A DNA stretch of 64,000 bases from Clonostachys chloroleuca (taxonomy: Eukaryota > Ascomycota > Sordariomycetes > Hypocreales > Bionectriaceae), in contig JBANAY010000003.1 of NCBI GenBank assembly GCA_037952775.1, positions 4,526,001 to 4,590,000 on the forward strand, written 5' to 3'. The notes beneath the pieces were generated by a model. That model had not been told where the DNA came from and did not search any database. It was given only the letters and a program-made list of their open reading frames with translations. Positions 35,962-49,973 of the stretch are shown here, piece after piece. Within the stretch, counting starts at the first letter, position 1. The number at the start of each line of letters is the position of its first letter. Made by a program: the position numbers and the translations under genes.

Positions 35962-36480
35962 TTGAGCACTGCAGGAGGTAGCTTGTAGCCGGAGCTGGAG
36001 AGAGAGAACAGGCCCCACTTGCAGGCCTGGAGCGAGCTTTTGGGTATAGGAAGTACAGTGGTGCCTACATAGCAAGACTGGACCGGTATGCACGGGTGGA
36101 ACCTGCTATTCATGAATAAAATGACATATTCTTTTCAATTAGTTTCCGTTGGAAACAATGCGCGACAAAGCCGTATTGATTGAACAGACGTCTCTTGCCA
36201 TTCACAATGGAGCATCACGTGACTCTACAGCAGCCACCAGTCCTGGAAGAGAAGCGTGGTGGTCCGTGCGCACGGCTGCAAGCTTCGCTCCGTCTCGTTC
36301 GTCCAAAAATTTTGCTGGAAAAAAAGTGTGGAAAAAATCTACGCCCAGAATTGGAGGTAGCAAGAAACTGACTTTCTGCTCTATAACCACCACGCGACCC
36401 CAATTTCACGCGACACCTGATCCCAGTCGAGCGGCTCCGAGTATACAGGCCAAAAATCCCCCGATTGTGTAGCCGCAACG
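35962..36480. other. Intergenic, NOP58 promoter
   Basis: 519 bp. AAAAATTTT at 36305-36313 has the core of the RRPE element known from yeast ribosome-biogenesis promoters, about 170 bp before the NOP58 ATG. No gene seen. Confidence 0.45.
36305..36313. promoter_or_regulatory. RRPE-like element upstream of NOP58
   Basis: AAAAATTTT, identical to the yeast RRPE core. That it works here is inference from the gene's function. Confidence 0.35.
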
Positions 36481-38212
36481 ATGTCGGAAATCGACTACGC
36501 CCTCTTCGAGGCGCCCGTTGGCTATGCCGTCTTCAAGGTCGTCCACCAGGCCGACGTGGTCTCGCTCAAGACCAAGGAGGGGCAGGAGACTGCCAATGAC
36601 CTGTCCAAGTTTGGCAAGATGATCAAGATTGTCAACTTCAGCCCTTTCCGGTGCGTAATGGCCTACAAAATCTCCCCAGTGTCGTGTCTGGGGGCAAGAG
36701 GGGACGACGAGGCAGAAAGTTCAATTGAGAGCTAACCAAGACTCGTGCACAGTGGCCAGAAGGAGGCTTTGAGCAACATCAACGAGATTTCTGAGGGTCA
36801 GCTCCCCGAGTATCTCAAGGAGGTCCTCGAGATCAACCTCCCCAAGAGCGGCAAGAAGAGCAAGATCACGCTGGGTGTTGCCGAGAAGAACTTGGCAGGT
36901 GCCATCAAGAACGCCTTCCCCGGCCTGAACGCCCTCACTGCCGACACGTCCGATGTCTGCGCTGAGCTCCTCCGTGGTATTCGCGTCCACGCCAGCAAGC
37001 TGATCGAGGGTCTCAACGATGGCGATCTGGAGCAGGCCGGTCGTGGTCTCGGTCACGCCTACTCTCGCGGCCGTATCATGTTCGACCCCAAGCGCAACGA
37101 CCAGTCTATCATGCAAGCTCTTGCGACTGTCGAGATTGATGACAAGGGCACCAACAACAGCTACATGCGACTCCGTGAAACCTACGGCTGGCATTTCCCC
37201 GAGCTCTCCAAGATCGAGTCGGACAACTACACCTACACCAAGCTGGTCCAGGCCATCGGTCGCAAGGAGGACCTCACAGACGACAAGCTCCACGACATCG
37301 CCGCCATTGTTGGTGAGGACGGCGAGAAGGCCCAGGCCATCATTGAGGCCGCCAAGATCTCCATGGGTCGCGAGCTCGGTGAGGAGGATCACAAGATGAT
37401 CAAGGGCATGATCGAGCCTCTCATCTTCACCGCCGAAGCCCGCAAGCGAACCGCCCGCGACCTCGAGGCCACCCTCAGCACCGTCGCCCCCAACCTGCAG
37501 GTCCTCGTCGGCACCATGGTTGCCGCCCGCCTGATCAACGCCGCCGGCAGTCTCAGCACCCTGGCCAAGTACCCTGCCTCCACCCTCCAGATTCTCGGCG
37601 CCGAGAAGGCCCTCTTCCGTGCCCTCAAGTCCAAGTCCAACACCCCCAAGTACGGTCTCATCTATCACAGCACCTTCATTGGCCGTGCCTCGGTGCGCGA
37701 CAAGGGCCGCATCTCCCGCTACCTCGCCAACAAGTGCAGTATCGCCGCCCGTATCGACTACTTCGCCGAGGAGCCCTCCACCAAGTGGGGTGAGGCTCTG
37801 AAGCAGCAGGTCGAGGACCGCCTCCAGTTCTACGCCACTGGAAAGCGCCCTGCCAAGAACTCGGATGTCATGGTTTGTACCCCCAACTCCCTTGTGTGAA
37901 GGCTCTTTCTAACCAGTTCGATAGGCCAGCGTTGACTCTTTCGGCGGACTTGCCAACGAGGGTGCTGACATCGACGACGCTAGCGATGCCGAGGACTCTG
38001 ATGAGGAGATGGTCGACGCACCCGTCAAGGAGAAGAAGTCCAAGAAGAGCAAGGAAGAGAAGGCCTCCAAGAAGGAGAAGAAGTCCAAGGAGGACAAGAA
38101 GGACAAGAAGCGCAAGAGGGAATCTGATGCCGCCGAGCTCGTCAAGGCCGACGAAGACGGCGAGAAAAAGAAGAAGAAGAAGAAGAAGTCCAAGAGCGCC
38201 GACGATGCTTAG
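36481..38212 (+). CDS. nop58: Nucleolar protein NOP58 (box C/D snoRNP core)
   Basis: Core protein of box C/D snoRNPs, which guide 2'-O-methylation and rRNA processing in the nucleolus; 525 residues. Exons: 36481-36650, 36753-37872, 37925-38212. NOP5 N-terminal domain (YALFEAPVGYAVFKV), central coiled coil, and the Nop domain with APNLQVLVGTMVAARLINAAGS and LGAEKALFRALK. The C-terminus is the usual acidic stretch (DDASDAEDSDEE) followed by KKE/KKD repeats. Length agrees with yeast Nop58 (511). The stop TAG at 38210-38212 is followed by a further 124 open codons in the same frame, described under findings. Confidence 0.96.
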
Positions 38213-40473
<2,261 letters not shown>

Positions 40474-41280
40474 ATGGTCAAGAAGAGAAAGAACAAGTAT
40501 GAATCCCTCCTGCCTCCCCTCATTAACTCGACGCACGGGTTGCCGTCTGTGCAGTTGAATGAAACTCGAGCCTCACCTGGGCACGATTTCCACAACTAGC
40601 TTCAGCAGCAGCAACTTGCTTGATCGATGGTCACACTCTTTGCGGATGAGCATTCTTGCTAACAATCACACAGCGGCCGCAACAAGAAGGGCCGCGGCCA
40701 CGTCAAGCCCATCCGATGCAGCAACTGCTCTCGCTGCACTCCCAAGGATAAGGCTATCAAGCGCTTCACCATCCGTAACATGGTCGAGTCTGCTGCAATC
40801 CGTACGTCCCTCCTCTCCTCGATCACTCCCCACGACCAGCGAGTGAACTCCACGGCAACATGCGTCCTTTCCAGGTGATATCTCCGATGCCTCCGTCTTC
40901 CAGGAGTACACCGTCCCCAAGATGTACCTGAAGCTGCAGTACTGCGTCTCTTGCGCTATCCACGGCAAGATTGTCCGGTACGTTGTCTCCCATGGGAGTG
41001 TTACAACTGCGCCTTGGTTGCGTATGTGCTTCAGAAGAGCCTTGGTCGCCATTTGGACACTCTCCTCCCTCCCGCCTGCACCTTTTCGCCGACGGTGCCC
41101 CCGCCGCCCCTGGCTTCGCTCGTCGTCGGAAAGAGGTACGTCTGATTTGATTTGCAATGCTGACAGTCCCTTCACAGTGTCCGTTCGCGCGTTGGCCGCC
41201 GCAACCGTGCCCCTCCTCCTCGCGTCCGATATAACAAGGATGGCAAGAAGATCGTCCCCAACGTTTCCGCCAAGGCTTAA
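40474..41280 (+). CDS. rps26: 40S ribosomal protein eS26 (S26)
   Basis: Small-subunit protein near the mRNA exit channel; 118 residues. Exons: 40474-40496, 40674-40801, 40875-40977, 41178-41280. It reads [21 protein letters not shown], then CSNCSRC and [13 protein letters not shown], the zinc-binding cysteines, and an Arg/Pro-rich tail. The very short first exon and the 177- and 200-nt introns are longer than most in this window, as is common in fungal ribosomal protein genes. I cannot tell if an intron hosts a snoRNA. Confidence 0.96.
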
Positions 41281-41908
41281 ATCTAATGACGGTTATGAGA
41301 ATTGGAAATGGGAACGGAGTCTGGTTTTGAGATGCGCCTACCTACGGGATTGGGCGCCGGATAGGGATAGTACCCTGCATTGCTCTTCAAGCACAGGTTC
41401 CAAAAAAAATTCAATCGGACTTTTCTTCGGTGTTCACCTTCAATCATTGTCTTCCTTGTCCGTGACCTCTTTATTTGTGTGCCTTGTCCCCTGCAGTACT
41501 GCATCTACCACGCATCTGAGCTCTGATGGGCTGCGTTTTCCTGTGCCAGAGACCCTGTTTTACCCACCTCGCCAATCCGTAACCGCCAATCGCCAAAAGA
41601 AATGAAGCCGGTGAAGCAACAATTTGCGCTCAATTGATCAACTTTGATTGTCTTTGTCAAAAAGAAGTCGTCACAGCATAGACCCGACTAAACCTTCTCC
41701 CTGGAGGGTCGTAACGACTCTTTATTTTTCGCTCTAGCAGAGATTTATGTGACTGCAAACGCAGCCAATTCCCCCACCAATGCGTCCATCAAGTGGGCAC
41801 GACCACGACTCCCCACCAGCCATCCAATAGCCAGGGCATGGTCCCCTAGTCATCCAGCCCGCCTGAGGGATAAAAATGAAGGCCGCCAGAATGGCAAAAG
41901 AAAGAACT
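41281..41908. other. Intergenic
   Basis: 3' flank of the eS26 gene and downstream of the first tRNA-Ser. No gene seen. Confidence 0.35.
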
Positions 41909-41990
41909 CGACGTGGGCCTGATTCGAACAGACGCTCCCGAAGGAACAAGATTTCTAGTCTTGCGCATTAGACCACTCTGCCACCACGCC
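41909..41990 (-). tRNA. tRNA-Ser(AGA), copy 1
   Basis: 82-nt class II tRNA on the minus strand. The acceptor arm pairs GGCGTGG with CCACGTC (G73 discriminator). The anticodon stem CAAGA/TCTTG encloses loop CTAGAAA with anticodon AGA (reads UCU). It has a long variable arm with TTCGG turn and T-loop GTTCGAAT. Pol III T-runs follow on the minus strand below 41909. No intron. Confidence 0.95.
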
Positions 41991-42987
41991 TTGTTGTTGG
42001 TCGAGGCCGGAAAGTGGTAGATGATCCTGTGCGATTTCCATCCTGCCAGAAGCCCCACCCGGCGTTGAGAACCTCCTGTCTTCAACGTTTTAGTCTGAAG
42101 CTTAACTTCTAGCAGAGCTTTGTGTCCGGCTAGAAAGACACATCGAAGTAAGAAAAGGTTCAATGGCATTGACTTCTCATCACTTTGCACGTCCTCTTAT
42201 CATGCACAGCAGGCTGTTACGGGAGACCATGACCTGGGATTGTTCGACGGCACCCCAAGCCAACTCTAATCGGTGAGCGCGACGACCGCAGTTGCTCTAC
42301 TACAGTACAGAAACACACAATGCCGCCTATTCTATCCGCTGTTGGCGCCCATCACCAGGAGCGGCTAACCAATGCGACCCTGACATTCTTCTGGGTGGAG
42401 CGTGCTTTTGGCCTACCCTATTGCTGTTGTTGGACTCTACGATATTAGCAAAGCAGCTATTCCCTACCAATTGAATCCAGGAGATAAAGTAAACCCGGCT
42501 CAATTCCTGCCTCTTTTAATCCTCTAGGGCTAGGGAAGTGTCTTGCCATCACTCTAAGTTCTTGCTGTTGACCATGTTCTACGTTTGCACATGTAAGTAG
42601 TATACGTGCTGTCTCACCTATGATTAGATGCGACCAAAGACAATTGGCCCTAAACTGAAGCCTCCTCTGCCGCCTTGAAATTTTCTAGAATCTCGTTGCT
42701 CGTCGCGCTCGAATTTACCAACTTACCTGGAAATCTCCCCAGATTATTTCGCCTCATAGGGGAAAACGTCTCCGTCGAAGTGTTTTGGTGGAAATGGATC
42801 ACATTGTATGACCATTGTAAAAAAGCACGGGCCATGGCAAAGGAAGACAGACACCCGCGTCCAAATTCGACGTATTCATTGACTATTCTCTTTTCCTTTA
42901 TTTGATCGGTGATTCTCAATATCAAGTGAATAAACAAAAAAAATCCAACTAGATCATCACCAGCTCCCCAAAAAGGCAAAAGACAAC
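41991..42987. other. Spacer between the two tRNA-Ser genes
   Basis: About 1 kb. Bases just upstream of copy 1 (GGTCGAGGCCGG) resemble those upstream of copy 2 (GGTTGACGCCGG), hinting at a segmental duplication. No gene supported. Confidence 0.4.
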
Positions 42988-43069
42988 CGACGTGGGCCTG
43001 ATTCGAACAGACGCTCCCGAAGGAACAAGATTTCTAGTCTTGCGCATTAGACCACTCTGCCACCACGCC
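42988..43069 (-). tRNA. tRNA-Ser(AGA), copy 2
   Basis: Identical over 82 nt to copy 1, same strand, 1,079 bp away; TCTTTT terminator on the minus strand below 42988. Confidence 0.95.
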
Positions 43070-43584
43070 TGTGGTTGGTTGACGCCGGAGCCGCAATACT
43101 AATCCATGCTGCTCGCACCATCTTCCAGATCCTACCCTACAGCAATCATGCAGATACTGATGAACCACGATGCGTGATGATTGAAGATCGAAGGCGTGGT
43201 TTGGTGCCCTTTATTTCTTTCGGTTGCCAAGATAGATCAAAATCGAAGAGAGAAGACGGAGCATTCTTGACTGCACATCCAAAGCAGAATACTGCCATGT
43301 GCTTTTCCAAACCATCAAAATGTCTTGGAACACGGCACTGTTACAAGAGAATCATGATGATTTCTTCGCTAGAGTGTGTTCATTCAAAGAAACAAAAAAT
43401 GAAATGCTTAATTCTATCTAATAATACAACAGAATACGATCAAGTCAATTAAAAGCACACAATCCCCCCATATTGCAACTCGTCGCTCGCTCGCTCAATT
43501 GGTCGCTGTTGAAATTGTGGTTGGTGGCTTCAACCCCTACCAAACCACAACAAAACAAAACCACCACACATGAAAAAACACGGA
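43070..43584. other. Intergenic
   Basis: Between tRNA-Ser copy 2 and the 3' end of the large glycoprotein gene. No gene seen. Confidence 0.35.
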
Positions 43585-46500
43585 TCACGACCAGCCGTTA
43601 GCAAACTTGACCAACGCAGTCCCGTTCTGCGAGCACGCGTATGGATCAACGCACACTCCCCCGCCACAGCACGTCCCAATCACACAGACAGATCCCCCAC
43701 CCCGGCAGTCCTCGTCCCTCTCGCACCGGCCCTCAAAGTTGTCGCACTCCATCGCCTCAAACGCCAGCGACTGGCCCCCCGCCGTCTTCCCGCAGCTGCA
43801 GTTGGTGTCCTCGATCACCGCCTCCCTCGGGTACGCGCACGTGTCCTTGCCCTGGTCGTCCGCCTCGCTGCCGTTTGGACAGCACGCGATGGCGGCCGGG
43901 TCCTGGACCGTGACGTTGTACGTCCGCGCCGCGCGGGGCGCCCAGTTGAGCGTCGTGACGGCGTCGATGTACGTCGCGCCCACGAGGAGGTTGAGGCTGA
44001 GGGGGATCTCGCCCGTGTGCAGGTCCTCGCAGATGTCATTCTCGAAGCTGCGGTGCTTGTTGTATGTGCCGATGTATTCCTCCCACGGGCTGTTCACACT
44101 GGCGTTTTGAGGGGTGAAGAAGCCCTGGAGTGATTCCCACAGTAGGGTGTATCCCGACGTGACGTTCTCGATGACGGAGGAGCTGTTGTCAGCGTTTGAG
44201 GCGCCTCTTTGGTTGTATAGCGCCACACCAAGAGCATCTCTGCTGAGCATATCGTTGCCCGTGGCTCCAAGCGTGGCGATCATCGTTGAGATGTCTGGGC
44301 ATGCGCCGCCGAACGAATCGCGGTTGAGGAAGTCTATGATATCATTCTTCACGGCGTTTTGACACTTCAGGATCCCGGAGATGGCGCCCGGGAACGTGCA
44401 GTCAAACTCCCAGGTTCCCGAGTTCTCATCCACGGCGATGTCCTGGCATGTGGTTTCGCCAACCCGTAGCTGGGGATACGCCCGGATTGCCTTGGTCACA
44501 GGGCTGCCACACTGGTCCCTGAGCAAGAGCGTCTGGTTGAATTTGATGTCCTCGGCTCGCTTGGTATTGGTGTTTATCAATGGGACGGGAATGGGCGAGG
44601 GGAATGGCTGTACGCCTGTGCCGACCGAACATCCCACATTCGAGAGGTTCGCAATCTGAGAGATTAAATTGGCGATGGTGATGTTCACATCAAATCGACA
44701 ATCCTTGGTCGCAAATCGAATCCCAGAACCGTCAATGTGCATGGCATACCCATCGCTGCTGGTGATGGCCAGGCGACTGCGGTTCGAAATGTCAATGTGG
44801 AATGTGCCCTGCGACTTGTCGCGCACAGTCATTGACAGCGGCCGGACGCCTTCTTCTCGAACTCAACACTCTGGATGTACGGGACGGGAACTGTGACATT
44901 GTCTTCGCGAAGCTTGCTGTTGCGCATCAACGCTCTTCGCGATAGCTCGCCATGGGGTTCTTCTGGCAGGTGATAGCATGTGTCTTCGGCTAGTGATGCC
45001 AGAAAAGCTACTTGAGTGTAGTTGGCGGCAGGGAAAGGAGATGGCGCCGGGGCAGTCGAGTTACTGGTCGCCCAAGTCGTTGTCATGCCACCATTATTGC
45101 CTGCCGTCGCAGTAGTTGGCGTCCGAGTAGGCTCAGGACTACCGCTATCGCTAAGATCTATCGATCCTCTAGTTACAGTGTTAGTAGTCGAGCTCATGCT
45201 GGTAATTCCAGGCACGGAGTTCGTGATCGATTGGGATGCTGCGCCCGTGGACCCGGTTGGAGACACAGAAAAGCCCGAACCTGTTGGAGTGGTTGCAAAT
45301 CTGCTACTCCATGATTGACTCCCGGTGATCATGGTGTTCACGGTGCCTGGGGTAGATGCTCCGGTACTGGTTGACAGATTACCAGTGCCTGTGAGCATTC
45401 CCGACGCAAGACTTCCCGAACTTGTTTCAAAACCCGCAGAAGTTCCCAGACTTCCTGATCCTGATGCTGATGCATTCCAGCCTTGGGAAGCTGAGCTCGG
45501 AGGAGTTGGAAGCCCCCCGCAGTCCCAGACAATCCGGTCCCAGCTGTATCTGTCGCCAGCGGCGTTGAAATTCCCGTCGGAAGCCCAGTACCTGCGCCTG
45601 AATCACTCGTTGCCATGGTTCCATTGGCTGTGGAGTTGGAAAGACCTGTCGCGGTACTATCCCACGTAGTTGGCGAAAATGGGGTTGAGGCCCCAGACGT
45701 AGTCATGCTAGCAGGCATCGACGAAGAGCCGGTATCAAAAGCACCTGTCGGGGAAGCCCCCGTTCGCGTGGTGCTGTTCCACGAACCTGATATTGGCAAA
45801 GTAGGCGATGAGATGCCGCTTGGTCCAGTGCTGATACCTACCGAGGTCGTACCCACGCCCGTGGTGCCATTCCCTGGCCCAGTGGCTGAAAGCGTAGGCA
45901 AAGAGCCTCCGGTAGCTCCAATGCTGGTTCCCGCTGAGGCCATGGTACTATTCCAAGAGCCTGAAGCTGAAAGTGTGGGCGACGAGTCATCCGTAAGTGT
46001 AGTATTAGGTCTCGCTGATGCCGTGCTTAGACTCATAGTAGTGATGTTCAATGGCCCCGACGCCGAAAGCGTGGGTGACGAGATGCCATTCCAGAAGCCA
46101 GATCCTGACAGGGTCGGTGACGAGAAGCCTGTAGATCCGATGCTCGCTGTGGGAGAAAGCCCCAAGGAGGTAAAGGCTGTAGGCATTGACATTCCTGGAA
46201 TACCCGTACCCGAGCTCCATGTTGAATTCCATGACCCTGAGCTCTGGGTTGGGGATCCACCCGCGGGGCTTGACACCGGCCCTGTACTCTGTGAAGACAT
46301 ATTCGCCGCCGTAGGAACACTCGTGAGCGTGCCAGAAGGTGATCCAAATAGTGTCCCAGTGCTGTTCCACGAATCTGATAGCTGGCTTGGTTGCGCCGAT
46401 GAACCAGTGATAGGGGTTGATCCTTGGAAAGTTGAGATGGAACCCGCCATGCCAGATCCCGAGGCAATCCCCGACGAGGCAGAACTACCGGTCGTGCTAT

Positions 46501-48475
46501 TCCAAGACCCCGATGCCGTCAGGCTCAGCGAACCGGGCCCGGTTTGCCAAGGGCGACCGGTCCCCCAGGGAGGTTGGGAGATTGGTTGTGTGCTGTTACC
46601 TGTGATGTCGGTTGATGGTGTCCCTCCTCCACCGGGAGTACTTGTGCCATTGTAAGAAGCAGTGGAATGAAACGATACTGGAGTAGAACCTGTCGGTGTC
46701 GCTCCAGATGACCACCCTCCACTACCAGTAAGCCCGCCCGAGGAGAGAACCGTACCCGACGTATTGTTCCACGGAGCTGAAAGCCCGGTCCCTATTGTGG
46801 CCGATGGGCTAAATGGCGTGGGGAATGTCGTGGGTGGTGATATCGCAGTGCCTGAGCCGCTGCCGACTGGCGACGTCTTGCTTCCCGTGGTACTATTCCA
46901 CGGCGCAGATGCGGGAGGCGTGCCTGATGGTCCTGAGGTAGTAGACGTGGTTTCGCCCCAGGCTCCGCCGTTGGATGGCGTCATCCCATTCGTCGCTGTG
47001 CCATTCATAGAAGACGCGACTGGGCTGCCAGCGCCAAGTGAGGAACTGGGGGTGCTTGGTGTTGGAGAACCCATCCCGGTACCACTGAGGCTACCAGTCC
47101 AGCTGCCTGTGGGTGGTGTCAGATTACCTGAGTTGGTGCTATTCCATGATCCTGAAGTTTGGCGACTTGACGCAGCTGACGAGTCCAAAGAGCTAGAGGG
47201 CGATAGAGAAAGGCTCCCCGTCCCCGAAAGGCCGCTAGCTGGTGTTGTCGTACCGTTCCACGCTCCTGACGCTTGAGTCTCCATGCTTGTTGAACCTGTT
47301 GAGGACCCTAGAGCCGTCGAAGCAGTGGTGCCTGTAGCCAGTGTGCCCAACAAAGATGACGCACCACCGGTGGCAGTGCTATTCCACGACCCAGATGAAG
47401 CTTCGCTTCCTGTGGCAATCACAGAGCCAGAGGAGCCGGTGCCAAGGGATGTCGGCAAGGGCCCGCTGCCAGACAGAGACATGCCTCCGGTAGCTGTGCC
47501 ATTCCATGGCTCCGAAGTTCTGCTCCCTGTGGCAGTCGGGGTACCAAATGATCCAAACGGTGATGATGACACCTCGATTGTTGCTCTGCTGGATGGAGTT
47601 GACCCTGCAGTGGCATTTAATGATCCAGATGTCTGACCTAGCGTAGGGACTGCCGAGCCAGGGGCCGCCCCGGATGTTGAAGAAACGGACCCGGTACCAT
47701 TAACAGTTCGACTGCTTGATGGTATCGCCTCGCCTGTTGCCGTATCTGATGTACCTGATCCCCCCGATGTTGGGAGGGAGTCAGAGGAAGCAGAGGGACT
47801 TGGGCTATTCCTGCTCAGGCTGGACGTCTCCCCTGGCGAACTGGAGCTTGAGGCTGTTGACCCCGTCGTGGACTCATTTGAGGAAGCACTTTCATTTTGA
47901 GACGCCGACCCGCCACTTGATGTCACACGGGAGGTAGCCGTTCCATCATTTGATGAAGATGCCATCTGATACGACTCCGTTGAAGATGATTCAACGCCTC
48001 CCCCTGAAGAAGAAGCAGACCCCGTAGTCCCCGAACCGGTCTCCGAAACTTGGCTGGACACCGTCGAACCTGGCGCTGAGCTCCGAGGGTCAGAGGGCAT
48101 GTTCGAGTAGCCGCTGCCTGTTGCTTCACTGGTCTTCGTCGCAGAGTACTCCGTCAAGACACACTCACACTGCCCCCTGGTCAGCATGCTGCCACTCAAT
48201 ATTTGTAGATGGGCTCTGCCAAAACTCACATAAGAGGATATCTCATCATCCCCAAGACTGGTGTACGCTTCAGGCGTGCTGACCGTCACGCAATGATCAT
48301 TCATCAAGCTCTGGCAAAATTCCCCATCGTCCTCTCGCATGAGGGAAGTGTAAATCTCGTCCTTGCGGCAAGGCGAGCCCGTAGTTGTAGCCTGCGGACG
48401 AGCCACAGACCGCCCCAAGAGGAGGGGGATGACCAAACACCACAACATGATGTCGACACAGACCAGGGCTCTCAT
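43585..48475 (-). CDS. Giant secreted Ser/Thr/Gly-rich repeat glycoprotein
   Basis: About 1,630 residues, apparently without introns. ATG 48475 begins a signal peptide (VDIMLWCLVIPLLLGRSVA). A short Cys-containing domain (about residues 30-110) leads into roughly 1,000 residues rich in Ser, Thr, Gly and Pro. There, W-N-S/G-T units (GSWNST, APWNST, GAWNGT, DSWNST) recur every 20-45 residues, each an N-glycosylation sequon next to a tryptophan. A C-terminal globular part of about 500 residues (from YTQVAFLASLAEDTCYHLPEE) ends in a Cys-rich module (CCPNGS, CSCGKT, CERDEDCRGGGSVCVIGTCCGGGVC). No GPI signal or membrane segment ends it. I do not recognise the family; a cell-surface or adhesin role is inference. 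The frame needs one extra base at the C6 run 45513-45518 and one near 44848-44856. With both, the length is divisible by three. Confidence 0.75.
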
Positions 48476-49973
48476 CTTCCAAAGTAGATAAGAGGCGGAA
48501 AAACTGCCAGAAATCAAGAAACGAATGTACAGCCTGGGGACTCGGAGAGAAAGCCAGGCCTCATCCCTGTGCTGCTCCTCATTGCATGAGAAACCAGTCC
48601 GCGAGCGCTCAAGTACTTCTAACCATCCCACCACGGGGAAGCACTCATCTTTTAACAGAACCGCTCCCATTTGTATCACCCCGTACATAGCCTCGGCGAC
48701 GCCCGCCCATTCCTGTACGCGACAGCCCGTGGCAGCGAAAAAGCAATTTTTGCTCTGGGTCTTCATATGCCATCACCCTGTGAGACGCGCGCACACCTCC
48801 TCCCCCTTGGGCCATCGTCTCCCCAGGAGTGGCGAGACCAGTCGAGAGTGATACGGCGCGGTGGGTGGCTTGTTCCTTTTAGTCGACACCGAGTTAACCG
48901 AGTGGGCAGGAAAAGTGTGCGTGTGTGAGTGACAGTGTGCCACAGCCAGAACGGGGGGGCCACACTCACATGTCAAAACCCATACTCTCCTCCAGGCTTC
49001 CCTAGGGGAGAAGAGACACCTGGGATGGAAATATACCCTCTTCCCAGCTGGATATTGAACCCCGGAGCTCGGTTCTGAAGCCTTCTTGGACGGTCTCGGC
49101 GAGCTCCTGTACACTTGACTCTGCCGGTCGCCACAGCACGTCGAGCTGAAGCAGACCGAGAAACTTGTTTACTTCGCTGGTTTCATGTAAGAAGTGAACC
49201 CGTGCAAACATGTGATCGGAAAGAGGCGAAGAGTCCATGGCTGGAGATCTTTTGGCGTCCCCCTCTTGCGTCAGCTTCAGGTACAGGCTGGGCTTTCTGT
49301 GCGACTCGATATCTGTCTCCATCGCCCTCGTTCATTTCCGTTTGGGCCACAAGAGAAGGGGAATGCGTTGGTTCCTGTCTCTGTAGCAGACAATCCACGC
49401 GCACAGGCCTGGCTGAGTGACCAATAGTTGCATTGCGCGCAGATTCAGGGGTCGTGGGCACGGCATGGATTCATTTCCTTCTCTGTCCATCAACTACCGC
49501 CCACGGTGATGCTGTGGCTTGAGTCAGGGGAAAATCACCGTTGATCGTCATTCCACGTCCTCCCCTGGCCCGGAGAATGGAATAACCAGTCACGATGACA
49601 GCCAATCGTGAGCCTCGGTGCTGTGACATGTCGCTTATCGGGAGACGTCGTCCGAGGCAGGCCTGTCCTTAGATTGTGTGCCCATACCTCCTCTGTCACG
49701 TCGTACTCTTTCAATGGCACAAGTGTCGAGTCAAGCCGAGTCCGACCGAGGGCACTGGCCTATCCTATTGGGAGTAGAAGAAATTGTAATAATGAATTGA
49801 CGAATTACCCTCTAAGCAGGATTGGTATCTTGATCCTCCCCATCCGTCAGAACGTGTTGTATCATTGCAGCATAGTTCGTAACCTGCCCCCAGAAATCAT
49901 CATCATCCATCATAGTATGCCAGAAATCTAAACAACCAAACATCATCTCATTCACTCATGAAAACAGCATCCG
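48476..49973. other. Long intergenic region
   Basis: 1.5 kb between the starts of the glycoprotein gene and the 3' end of SMC4. Open frames are short and overlapping with no recognisable product. Confidence 0.4.

Noticed and set aside
34780..36093. 437-codon open frame antisense to the chitinase
   Set aside because: Mirror of a G/C-rich third-base coding strand; no motif, and the plus strand has the GH18 catalytic motif.
36721..37668. 315-codon minus-strand frame opposite NOP58
   Set aside because: Leu/Gly/Val-rich antisense shadow of a clear Nop domain.
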